Positions 1 to 5,771 are shown, counted from the stretch's first letter. The stretch is DNA of 5,808 nucleotides from JBGZFC01 sp964631255 (GCA_964631255.1 CAZVWS010000082.1:1-5808), one strand, 5' to 3'. Translations and numbers: made by a program. The notes: generated by a model from the sequence alone, not told the origin.

Positions 1-167
1 ACGCAACATTGGAACAGCTTGTGGTGTTAAGCAATATGGAGAGCGTGAACGCTTTGCTAATCAGACAAGGCTTATCACAAAGCGAAAGGCTTCTGCAATT
101 AAACAAAGTAGCCATAACACAAATGAAATCGTTACTTGCAAGCAATACAATGAAGAAACTGAAATAA
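1..167 (+). CDS. C-terminal end of a KilA-N domain-like protein (partial, 5' end outside window)
   Basis: An open frame enters from the left edge (first full codon at base 3) and stops with TAA at 165-167, giving 54 residues. The peptide starts ATLEQLVVLSNMESVNALL and continues with IRQGLSQSERLLQLN and VAITQMKSLL. From memory, this LEQL-VLSNMES-NALLI-QG-SQSERL pattern is the conserved tail of Bacteroidota KilA-N domain proteins. KilA-N is a phage-associated DNA-binding module, and whole proteins of this type are usually about 250-280 residues. The KilA-N domain itself is not in the window, so the family call rests on the tail alone. The amphipathic Leu/Gln-rich composition supports a real coding frame. 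Another frame is open from base 2 to about 181, but its Lys/Arg/Asn-rich translation looks random. The gene is probably a separate transcription unit from the genes that follow. Confidence 0.6.
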   Translation, partial: ATLEQLVVLSNMESVNALLIRQGLSQSERLLQLNKVAITQMKSLLASNTMKKLK

Positions 168-204
168 GTGATAAGTTATGAAGTGATGAGTGATGAAGTT
201 ATGA
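168..204. repeat. Short degenerate tandem repeat (7-8 bp units)
   Basis: Directly after the first stop codon there are five consecutive 7-8 base units of the form GTGATAA, GTTATGA, AGTGATGA, GTGATGA, AGTTATGA. The nonamer AAGTTATGA occurs exactly twice, at 173-181 and 196-204, 23 bases apart. Runs of TGATGAG-like units are common between genes in Bacteroidota. The right end of this tract overlaps the candidate -33 position of the promoter that follows, so changes in unit number could in principle alter that promoter. That last point is speculation. Confidence 0.6.
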
Positions 205-230
205 CTATCGACTAAATAATATTACCTTTG
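200..230 (+). promoter_or_regulatory. Candidate Bacteroidota-type promoter for the gene at 300
   Basis: TACCTTTG at 223-230 matches the Bacteroidota -7 consensus TAnnTTTG exactly. Nineteen bases upstream, TATG at 200-203 is a three-of-four match to the -33 TTTG box, within the usual 19-21 base spacing. Transcription would start near 237, leaving a leader of roughly 60 bases. That leader is A/T-rich and has no Shine-Dalgarno sequence, as is usual in this phylum. Confidence 0.5.
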
Positions 231-299
231 TGAAACAGCTAACTAAAATTCCACATACTTAGTTAAGTCATTAAATTATAAACAATAAAATACTAAACA

Positions 300-1037
300 A
301 TGAAAAAAATAATTGCTTTAATTGCGGTAATCGTTGTCTCTTGTACTTATAATGCGGCATTTGCCGCGGATGCCATGTACAGGTTCATGCATAACGACCA
401 TGACGCATTGGTTTTAGGCGAAGTAATAGAAGTCACGGAAAACGGAGTGACAGTAAAGGTAGAGAAACAAATTATCAGTTCGAAAGATTTAAATTCATCT
501 TCACCTAAAAAACAAATTTCCATAAAAGGAACGATAAAAATCGGAGGAATAAAAGAATATGCCTTCTTTAACGGAACAAATGCAGTGGAAAACAGCCCGC
601 GAAAGGGGGATTATGTATTAGTATCGGTTATTAAAAAAGGAGATAGTTATATGAATGAATGGGGCGTTTATAAGGTGGACTCTAAAGATTACAGTACACT
701 TAATGTGCTTTTCCCAAAAGACGCGTCACAAGATAGTAAAATGAATGCCGCTGCCATAAAAACCTTTATTAACAGTGATGGAACAATAAATGATTTTAGT
801 TTTGACGGTAATACGGGCAAGGTATATTCAAATAACAAGGTCATTTATGAAGAAAAGGCTGAAAATAATGAAAGTACAGTGAATGAAAATAATACAACAT
901 CACGTTCTAACGGGAATATGCCCCTTTTTGTGATAATAGGAATTATTTTAATCGGAGGAATTATTGGCGTGTATGCGATGAAAAAGAAGAAAAAAGATGA
1001 AACGCTCAATGACAAAAACCAACGCAAACGGTACTAA
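300..1037 (+). CDS. Exported protein with C-terminal transmembrane anchor, family not recognised
   Basis: The protein has 245 residues. It begins with a signal sequence: MKK, then a hydrophobic core to about residue 13, then AFA|ADA, a good signal peptidase I site after residue 22. VVSC at 12-15 also fits a lipobox, so a lipoprotein is possible. A soluble domain (about 25-185) follows, rich in beta-prone alternations such as DALVLGEVIEV and GVTVKVEKQI, then a low-complexity Asn/Glu/Ser/Thr linker (188-205). One transmembrane helix (about 208-226) is followed by a KKKKK stop-transfer tail. The topology is therefore outside domain, stalk, single anchor. The overall plan resembles surface proteins of Firmicutes, but there is no LPXTG sorting motif. 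ATG at 300 follows an A-rich leader and fits the signal peptide. The last 41 bases overlap the next gene in another frame, implying co-transcription. I do not recognise a functional family. Confidence 0.8.
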   Translation: MKKIIALIAVIVVSCTYNAAFAADAMYRFMHNDHDALVLGEVIEVTENGVTVKVEKQIISSKDLNSSSPKKQISIKGTIKIGGIKEYAFFNGTNAVENSPRKGDYVLVSVIKKGDSYMNEWGVYKVDSKDYSTLNVLFPKDASQDSKMNAAAIKTFINSDGTINDFSFDGNTGKVYSNNKVIYEEKAENNESTVNENNTTSRSNGNMPLFVIIGIILIGGIIGVYAMKKKKKDETLNDKNQRKRY

Positions 1038-1536
1038 TTGCTGGCTCAAAGTAATATTGGGAATAGTGGTTGTCTTGCTGACAATTTTAGTTATAGGGCT
1101 GTTGCTTCCCAAAAAACGAATAGTAATAAAACAAACCGTTTATAATGCCTCAGTTGAAACAGTTTATAACACTGTAACCAATAACAAAGATTGGAAATAC
1201 AGAACGTCATTAGAAGATTTGCGAATTGTTGAAACGAACGGAGACGTTGAAATTTGGGAAGAATTTTCGCAAGGAAATACCATTCGATTTAAGACGAAAG
1301 AGAAAAGACCTTTCTCATTTTATTCTTTTGAAATGAATAGTAAATTCTTTCAAGGAGAATGGTTTGCCGAATTTGAACCTATTGAAAATGGGAAAACTCG
1401 TTTTACAGCAACAGAACTAATAACATATAAAAATCCGCTGATACGAGTAGTTGGATATACTTTTATGGACTTAGGCAAATTTATGGAAACATATCAAAGC
1501 GAATTGAGAAATAAGATAGAAAATGGCAACCGATAA
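997..1536 (+). CDS. Membrane-anchored SRPBCC (START/polyketide-cyclase-like) domain protein
   Basis: The protein has 179 residues. A short N-terminal tail is followed by one hydrophobic helix (about 17-37), then a soluble domain (about 43-175). That domain has the SRPBCC pattern: an opening strand leading into PVETVY-like ASVETVYNTVTN, a W-containing segment (KDWKY), several antiparallel strands (VEIWEEFSQG, FSFYSFEMNS, WFAEFEPIENGKTRFTATE), and a long C-terminal helix with FMETYQSELRNKIE. SRPBCC domains form a helix-grip fold that binds hydrophobic ligands; the ligand here cannot be predicted. The start at 997 overlaps the upstream gene by 41 bases. ATG at 1009 (residue 5) is an alternative and leaves the anchor intact. 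The overlap suggests translational coupling, with both products at the membrane. The final Arg codon and the TAA stop lie inside the conserved motif at 1529-1554. Confidence 0.8.
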   Translation: MKRSMTKTNANGTNCWLKVILGIVVVLLTILVIGLLLPKKRIVIKQTVYNASVETVYNTVTNNKDWKYRTSLEDLRIVETNGDVEIWEEFSQGNTIRFKTKEKRPFSFYSFEMNSKFFQGEWFAEFEPIENGKTRFTATELITYKNPLIRVVGYTFMDLGKFMETYQSELRNKIENGNR

Positions 1537-1554
1537 CACGGGTTTCGCGTCAGG
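1529..1554 (+). repeat. Left arm of an attC-like cassette site (copy 1, apparently truncated)
   Basis: These 26 bases match 4533-4559 with one substitution and one missing base. Both read ACCGxTAACACGGG, then an optional C, then TTTCGCGTCAGG. In the copy at 4533 this sequence is the left arm of a long imperfect palindrome. Here the expected right arm, an equivalent of CGCAAAGCCC followed by GTTGGCGG, is not found before the next gene at 1679. Only a weak unrelated stem-loop (about 1582-1620, CTTTCGG with CCGAGAAAG) is visible. The motif contains the stop codon of the SRPBCC gene, at 1534-1536. It is best read as a decayed or recombined copy of the element at 4533-4671. Confidence 0.55.
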
Positions 1555-1678
1555 AAGGCTGAGGTTCGCATATAAAAAGTGCTTTCGGAATTTCCCGTCC
1601 AAATGCACAGTCCGAGAAAGGTTTAAAAGTCACAAATTAACATCCTAAGTCCCTATTCATCAAATTTAATTTACAAAA

Positions 1679-2521
1679 ATGAAAATATCCGTCCTCATAG
1701 AAAACTCCCTTTGTCCGTCCGCCCATAAAGATTTGAAGGCGGAGCACGGGCTGTGTCTGCACATTGCGCATAACGATAAAAACATTCTGTTCGACACGGG
1801 ACGTTCGGAGCTGTTCGCGCGCAATGCCGAAAAGATGAATATAAACCTCGCGGAGGTCGATTATTTGGTCGTCTCGCACGCGCACATCGACCATGGCGGC
1901 GGGTTGAAACGTTTTTTCGAGATAAACAAAAAAGCGGAAGTATATATGCATCGTCTGGCGTCCAAAAAATTCTACACCAAAATAGGCGGGCTGGTGCCAT
2001 ATTACATCGGTTTGGACTCTGATACGCTGAACGAAAACAAAAACCGGATACATTTTATTGATGCCAGCACTTCCGTTACCGAAAGCATCCAACTTTTGGT
2101 GAATTTTTCGCACGAATTTCCACTGCCGAAATCCAATCTTTCTTTGTTTATGAAGGATAAATCGGGCTTCGTGCACGACACATTCCGCCACGAAACGGTA
2201 ATGGTAATAAAAGAGGCGGATAAAAATGTGGTATTCACTGCCTGCTCTCATTCGGGAATTGTCAACATGGTGGAAAAAGCCCAAGAGTATCTGCACGGCA
2301 AAAAGATGGATGCCGTTTTCGGCGGCTTTCACACCTTTAACCCCATAAACCGCAAGAGTGAAAGCGGCAAATATTTGGATTTGCTGGCAGAGAACCTTCA
2401 GAAATATCCGGCAGTTTTTTACACGGGGCACTGCACCGGCAAACGCAACTTCGACCGATTGAAAGAAAAATTAGGAGCTCAATTGCAACCAATGAACACG
2501 GGAGCGGAGATAACGATTTGA
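1679..2521 (+). CDS. Metallo-beta-lactamase-fold protein, COG1237-like
   Basis: The protein has 280 residues. It shows the metal-binding signature of the MBL fold: SHAHIDHGGG at 66-75, giving His67, His69, Asp71 and His72. Further likely ligands or family motifs are FDTG (38-41), TACSHSGIVNMV (188-199, His191), GGFH (215-218, His218) and YTGHCTG (248-254, His251). The CSHxGIVN, GGFH and HCTG combination is typical of COG1237, proteins annotated as 7,8-dihydropterin-6-methyl-4-(beta-D-ribofuranosyl)aminobenzene-5'-phosphate synthase after an archaeal methanopterin enzyme. In Bacteroidota the true substrate is generally unknown, so the fold is secure but the reaction is not. No signal peptide is present, so it is cytoplasmic. 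Its codons are distinctly GC-richer than its neighbours (bases 1801-1860 are 53% G+C by hand count). It starts at ATG 1679 after an A/T-rich leader. Fourteen bases separate its stop from the next start. Confidence 0.88.
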   Translation: MKISVLIENSLCPSAHKDLKAEHGLCLHIAHNDKNILFDTGRSELFARNAEKMNINLAEVDYLVVSHAHIDHGGGLKRFFEINKKAEVYMHRLASKKFYTKIGGLVPYYIGLDSDTLNENKNRIHFIDASTSVTESIQLLVNFSHEFPLPKSNLSLFMKDKSGFVHDTFRHETVMVIKEADKNVVFTACSHSGIVNMVEKAQEYLHGKKMDAVFGGFHTFNPINRKSESGKYLDLLAENLQKYPAVFYTGHCTGKRNFDRLKEKLGAQLQPMNTGAEITI

Positions 2522-2535
2522 AAAAATCATCCATA

Positions 2536-3018
2536 ATGATTATCCACATACGAAAGATAGAAACATCGGAAATTGCTCAACTAAAGGATTTTCTTTACGA
2601 TGCCATCTTTATACCTCAAGGAGTGGCGAAGCCCGACAAATCCATTATCGAAACGCCCGCATTGCGCCATTATATAAAAGATTTTGGGAAAGATTCCGAT
2701 ATTTGCCTGATTGCCGCGCACGATGATGATGTTGTTGGCGCGATATGGAGCCGCGTTTTTCCCGAAACGGAAAAAGGTTACGGATATGTAGACAAAACAA
2801 CACCGGAACTGAGTATGTCTGTGAAGGAAGCTTTTCGCGGAAAAGGTATCGGGAAACAACTGCTTGCAAAAATGCTGGAAGAATTATCGCGGGCAGGATA
2901 TCAACGCGTTTCTCTGAGTGTGGATAAAGGAAATTTTGCTTTTAATCTGTATCAAAAAATGGGATTTGAGATTTTTTCTACTGACGATACTACTGCTATC
3001 ATGATAAAAGTATTGTGA
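2536..3018 (+). CDS. GNAT-family N-acetyltransferase
   Basis: This is a 160-residue protein from ATG 2536. An in-frame TTG at 2518, overlapping the stop of the upstream gene, would add six residues (MKKSSI). I prefer the ATG because MIIHIRKI gives the usual first GNAT strand directly. The acetyl-CoA-binding motif A is AFRGKGIGKQLLAKML (about residues 99-114), following a strand that ends ELSMSVKE. Motif B is seen in NFAFNLYQKMGFEIF (about 133-147), with the Tyr and the QKMGF turn characteristic of the family. It should transfer an acetyl group from acetyl-CoA to a small molecule or protein amine; the acceptor cannot be read from sequence. The close spacing to the MBL gene (14 bases) and to the membrane gene after it (20 bases) points to one operon. 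Confidence 0.88.
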   Translation: MIIHIRKIETSEIAQLKDFLYDAIFIPQGVAKPDKSIIETPALRHYIKDFGKDSDICLIAAHDDDVVGAIWSRVFPETEKGYGYVDKTTPELSMSVKEAFRGKGIGKQLLAKMLEELSRAGYQRVSLSVDKGNFAFNLYQKMGFEIFSTDDTTAIMIKVL

Positions 3019-3038
3019 AATTTTAAACATTAGAAATT

Positions 3039-3707
3039 ATGGCTATACATCACTCTAAACTCATTATTAACATTGGAATAGTAATTTCATTGGTTGTTTC
3101 TTTTATATTGTTATTCGCTTCCGAAACCACAATCCGGGAAGTCAATCCGGTGCATATTCTTTATTTCTCAGCTTTGATAATTTATCAAGCACGTTATTTT
3201 CATCTCATCAATTTTTTAAAGAAACGAAAGCCCACGTTTCAACTGATTGAGAAACAAAAACGCCCTGTGATTTTGGATATGATTGTCGGTATTTTACTGT
3301 TTTGCCTCATGCCGATTGTTTTAACCATAATCAATAAAAGATTTAATACAGCATTGAGGGTAGATGATATTACCGCTTTTTCTTTATACATCATTGGCAC
3401 ATCCATCACGCTGATCTCGGAGTATCAACGACGGAAATTCAAAAAAGAGAATGCCGGCAAATTATTTAAAGGTGGACTGTTCAGGTATGCCAATCACATC
3501 AATTATTTTGGTGAAACTCTGTCGTTCCCCGCATTTTGCTGGTTGGCTTCGGGAAGTATCATTGTATTCGTGTTGATTCTCATTCATCAAATAGTGGATT
3601 TCACCTATATGCAAATTCCCCGACAGGAAAACTATCTGAAAAACAAATATGCAGAAGATTTCAACGAAATAAAACATCGGAAGAAATTGATTCCATGGAT
3701 TTATTAA
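3039..3707 (+). CDS. Isoprenylcysteine methyltransferase / DUF1295-like integral membrane protein
   Basis: The protein has 222 residues with about five hydrophobic segments (near 8-28, 37-55, 78-98, 111-127 and 161-187). The diagnostic stretch is GLFRYANHINYFGE at 146-159, matching the GLxRYxRHPNYFGE signature shared by DUF1295, steroid 5-alpha-reductase C-terminal and isoprenylcysteine carboxyl methyltransferase-like proteins. The C-terminus (YLKNKYAEDFNEIKHR, then LIPWIY) also matches that family, in which the C-terminal part binds SAM or NADPH at the membrane face. Pro is replaced by Ile in the usual RHPNY motif (NHINY here). Whether it is a methyltransferase or a reductase cannot be told. 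The start at ATG 3039 lies 20 bases after the GNAT stop, so it is probably the last gene of the MBL-GNAT operon. Confidence 0.8.
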   Translation: MAIHHSKLIINIGIVISLVVSFILLFASETTIREVNPVHILYFSALIIYQARYFHLINFLKKRKPTFQLIEKQKRPVILDMIVGILLFCLMPIVLTIINKRFNTALRVDDITAFSLYIIGTSITLISEYQRRKFKKENAGKLFKGGLFRYANHINYFGETLSFPAFCWLASGSIIVFVLILIHQIVDFTYMQIPRQENYLKNKYAEDFNEIKHRKKLIPWIY

Positions 3708-3735
3708 ACTAAATTTGCCTTTTCTATTTCTTCTA

Positions 3736-3817
3736 GCTCACGCGAATTTATAATTCGTGCATTACGAAGTAAAAAATAGCTGCCTACGGCACACACCGAT
3801 TGTAAATCGGCGCGAGC
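3736..3817. repeat. REP-like element with two short perfect hairpins
   Basis: Two hairpins of the same design sit 36 bases apart. The first is CGAATT-TAT-AATTCG (3743-3757), extendable by a G-T and a C-G pair to 3741-3759. The second is CCGATT-GTA-AATCGG (3796-3810). Each has a six-base perfect stem and a three-base loop. GCTC plus CGCG at 3736-3744 can also pair with CGCGAGC at 3811-3817 around a small bulge, closing both hairpins in an outer stem. Paired palindromes of this kind, followed by a G-rich run (GCGGGGGTGG), are to my knowledge widespread between genes in Bacteroidota and resemble REP/BIME elements. No T-run follows either hairpin, so intrinsic termination is not obvious. Confidence 0.6.
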
Positions 3818-3827
3818 GGGGGTGGAA

Positions 3828-3857
3828 TTTGGATGATTTTTTAAATGAATAATATTG
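3828..3857 (+). promoter_or_regulatory. Weak candidate promoter for the acetyltransferase at 3979
   Basis: TTTG at 3828-3831 is followed after 18 bases by TAATATTG (3850-3857), one mismatch from TAnnTTTG. The spacing is one base shorter than the usual 19-21. A start near 3864 would leave a leader of about 115 bases. It would also exclude the ATG at 3845 from the transcript, so this call and the small ORF below are alternatives. Confidence 0.25.
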
Positions 3858-3952
3858 ATAAAAAAGTAAATGATTGTTTAATTATGCAAGAACCTATTGC
3901 GCTAATTCAAACTAACCCGAACGCCAAAAGAATGCCCATCAGTCAGGCATAA
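3845..3952 (+). CDS. Doubtful 35-codon ORF or gene remnant
   Basis: ATG at 3845 opens a 35-residue frame ending with TAA at 3950-3952. The peptide begins MNNIDKKVNDCLIMQEP and ends NPNAKRMPISQA. The frame has a stop immediately upstream (3842-3844), so it does not extend leftwards. The leader is A/T-rich in the Bacteroidota manner, and the composition is not obviously random. No motif, signal peptide or membrane segment is visible. It could be a small protein, the remnant of a decayed gene, or chance. Confidence 0.2.
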   Translation: MNNIDKKVNDCLIMQEPIALIQTNPNAKRMPISQA

Positions 3953-3978
3953 GTTGATTTTAAAAGAATATACAAAAA

Positions 3979-4524
3979 ATGGAATTAGAAACAAAAAATT
4001 TGATTTTAAGAAGTTGGCAAGAAAGTGATGCCGAATCTCTTTACAAATATGCTCAAAATCCAAATATTGGACCAATTGCAGGTTGGCAACCTCATACGAG
4101 CATAGAGAACAGCCGTGAGATTATAAAAAATGTACTTTCGGTAGACGAAACTTATGCCGTTGTTCTGAAACAAATAGGCGAAGCGGTTGGGAGTATTGGA
4201 TTAATGACTTCAAAAAGCGAAATTCATTCTGCCGAAATGACAGAAGATGAATGTGAAATTGGTTATTGGATTGGCGAGCCATTTTGGGGACAGGGTTTAA
4301 TCCCGGAAGCCATTTGTGAATTACTTCGGCACGCCTTTGAGGATTTAGGGCTTACTGCGGTTTGGTGCGGATATTTTGACGGTAACGAAAAATCAAAACG
4401 TGCACAGGAAAAATGCGGGTTTACATACAGCCACACAGAATACAACAAGCCTGTTCCGTTGCTGAACGAATTTCGCACTGAACATTTTACTAAGCTCACA
4501 TTAGAAAATTGGAAAAACAGATAA
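3979..4524 (+). CDS. RimJ/RimL-type GNAT N-acetyltransferase
   Basis: The protein has 181 residues with the RimJ/RimL layout. It opens with MELETKNLILRSWQESDAESLY (first strand and helix, split here only by the residue limit of the motif). The acetyl-CoA site is CEIGYWIGEPFWGQGLIPEA (92-111), with the Q-G-x-G/A-type pyrophosphate loop in WGQGL. The second half has WCGYFDGNEKSK, then AQEKCGFTY, the usual N-x-x-S and CGF elements. Related enzymes acetylate ribosomal-protein N-termini or small molecules such as antibiotics; nothing here fixes the acceptor. It is unrelated in detail to the GNAT at 2536. The start at ATG 3979 follows AATATACAAAAA. No gene lies close upstream, so it is probably its own unit. 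The stop (4522-4524) is only 8 bases before the palindromic element, the layout of an integron cassette gene and its attC site. Confidence 0.9.
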   Translation: MELETKNLILRSWQESDAESLYKYAQNPNIGPIAGWQPHTSIENSREIIKNVLSVDETYAVVLKQIGEAVGSIGLMTSKSEIHSAEMTEDECEIGYWIGEPFWGQGLIPEAICELLRHAFEDLGLTAVWCGYFDGNEKSKRAQEKCGFTYSHTEYNKPVPLLNEFRTEHFTKLTLENWKNR

Positions 4525-4532
4525 AATGCTCT

Positions 4533-4671
4533 ACCGTTAACACGGGCTTTCGCGTCAGGTGGGGTAACGCAGTTTGCGAAGTTTCGTACCCCCGCGCAGG
4601 CGTTCGTCCCGGGTTGACAGGACTTTGTCCCGCCAAACCGCCCGAACGCAAAGCCCCGAACCGTTGGCGGT
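4533..4671 (+). other. Integron attC-like imperfect palindrome
   Basis: This 139-base element is about 64% G+C (hand count over 4534-4670) amid A/T-rich genes. Its ends pair: ACCGTTAAC (4533-4541) with GTTGGCGGT (4663-4671), nine pairs including two G-T. After an internal loop, GGGCTTT (4544-4550) pairs with AAAGCCC (4650-4656); one C (4551) is left unpaired; then GCGT (4552-4555) pairs with ACGC (4646-4649). The interior holds smaller hairpins (GGGGTA at 4561-4566 with TACCCC at 4587-4592; CGCA with TGCG at 4568-4578; GGAC with GTCC at 4620-4630). An alternative pairing joins GCGTTCG (4600-4606) with CGAACGC (4643-4649). Outer box, gap, inner box, an extrahelical base and a long variable centre follow attC architecture, and the length is near the upper end of the attC range. 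GTTGGCG departs from the attC R' consensus GTTRRRY at two positions. An intrinsic structural or terminator role remains possible. Confidence 0.55.
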
Positions 4672-4712
4672 CATGCTGAATTAAAACAAAACAATGATAT
4701 TAATTAAGACAA

Positions 4713-5771
4713 ATGAAAATATTAGCAATACTTAAAAAAGAGAAAACAAGTCTACAACTTGTATTTGCTGGAGTAGTTCTTGTTATTATAGCATTAGTAT
4801 TTTTTTTATGGTCTGATTTTAATTTTAGTTCATCTGAAAAAATAAACTCAGAGAAATTTGGACAATTTGGTGATTTCATTGGTGGGATAGTTGGTTCAAT
4901 CTGGGCGCTGGCAGGAGTATTACTTTTCTATATTGCCCTAACAGAGCAAAGAAGAGATATTAAAACAAATCAAGATGCCTTGGAACTACAAATTAAAGCA
5001 TTACAACAACAAGTTAAAGAATTTGAACTTCAAAGAAATGAACTTGAATCAAGCAGAAAAGTGTATGAAGAACAAAGTAAAACACAAAAAATTCAACAAT
5101 TTGAGTCAAATTTTTATTCATTGCTAAATGTCTACTCAAATATTAAGGACAAGCTTAATAATCTAGATAAAGAAAAGGACTTCTTTAAAAGCATCTTCTC
5201 AAAAATAACCGAAAATTATTCAAAAGAAATTTCTATTGAAGAACATCACTTTAACATGATAAGTAAATACACAATCATCTTTAATGAAAACAGAGGGCAT
5301 CTTTCTCACTACTTTAAATGCTTTTATCGAATTATAAAAATCATTGATTTGGATTACAATTTTGATGAGAAAACGAAAGTATTTTATGCAAAGATACTTA
5401 GGTCTCAATTGACCGATTATGAACAATTGATTTTATTTTACAATTCCCATTCTGATTATGGTTTTAAAGCTAGACCTCTGATACTTAAATACAATTTACT
5501 TAAGCATTTACCATTGTTTAACAAACCAGAATTCAATTACTTTTTAGATATCCAAAATGACAACAATATATTATTCTTTACCGACTTTTTAAATCAATTT
5601 TTAATTAAACATATTAATGAATCATTTGAGTTAGATTTCGATACTGATAAAATTGAAGAATCATACAATGAGTTTAATTGCATAGTTGGCATTTATTTTT
5701 ATGACAATATTGAGCTGAAAGTATATTGCGATAATAATATTGAAAATAACAAGATTTGTATTAGCCCGTAA
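4713..5771 (+). CDS. Putative phage abortive-infection protein, PutAbiC (AbiC-like) family
   Basis: The protein has 352 residues. Two membrane helices (about 14-33 and 58-76) flank the motif FGQFGDFIGGIVGSIWALAG (49-68), the hallmark N-terminus of putative AbiC-type proteins. A coiled coil rich in Gln, Glu and Lys follows (about 76-127). The cytoplasmic domain contains QFESNFYSLLNVY (129-141), LSHYFKCFYRIIKII (197-211) and YAKILRSQLTDYEQLILFYN (225-244), then GFKARPLILKYNLLKHL. These match, from memory, the PutAbiC family (PF16872), membrane proteins linked to abortive infection and named after lactococcal AbiC (about 344 residues, similar length). The mechanism is not established. The gene is very A/T-rich (bases 5161-5220 are 25% G+C by hand count), in sharp contrast to the element 42 bases upstream and to the MBL gene, suggesting separate acquisition. 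Full length, no frameshift. Confidence 0.85.
   Translation: MKILAILKKEKTSLQLVFAGVVLVIIALVFFLWSDFNFSSSEKINSEKFGQFGDFIGGIVGSIWALAGVLLFYIALTEQRRDIKTNQDALELQIKALQQQVKEFELQRNELESSRKVYEEQSKTQKIQQFESNFYSLLNVYSNIKDKLNNLDKEKDFFKSIFSKITENYSKEISIEEHHFNMISKYTIIFNENRGHLSHYFKCFYRIIKIIDLDYNFDEKTKVFYAKILRSQLTDYEQLILFYNSHSDYGFKARPLILKYNLLKHLPLFNKPEFNYFLDIQNDNNILFFTDFLNQFLIKHINESFELDFDTDKIEESYNEFNCIVGIYFYDNIELKVYCDNNIENNKICISP

Noticed and set aside
1..181. Alternative + frame starting at base 2
   Set aside because: It is open over a similar length, but its translation lacks the amphipathic, family-like pattern seen in the frame that starts at base 3.
845..1027. 60-codon minus-strand frame, hydrophobic with a Phe run
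   Set aside because: It is the antisense of the transmembrane helix and lysine run of the gene at 300; poly-Phe comes from the AAA/AAG codons.
1582..1620. Stem-loop CTTTCGG with CCGAGAAAG as a terminator after the SRPBCC gene
   Set aside because: The stem has bulges, a 22-base loop and no T-run, so termination is not supported; it may be a remnant of the centre of the attC-like copy.
1637..2431. 264-codon open frame on the minus strand
   Set aside because: It lies opposite the metallo-beta-lactamase gene, which has clear catalytic motifs; the antisense translation is Cys/Phe/Arg/His-rich without motifs and is a shadow of GC-biased codons.
2518..2535. TTG start giving a six-residue longer GNAT overlapping the MBL stop
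   Set aside because: An ATG at 2536 places the first GNAT strand at the N-terminus and avoids a rare start codon; the overlap remains possible but is less likely.
2745..2927. 60-codon + strand frame inside the GNAT gene
   Set aside because: It is an alternative frame of a gene with intact GNAT motifs and has no leader or motif of its own.
4620..4630. GGAC-TTT-GTCC hairpin as an independent terminator
   Set aside because: The stem is only four bases, no T-run follows, and it sits inside the larger palindrome, which explains it better.
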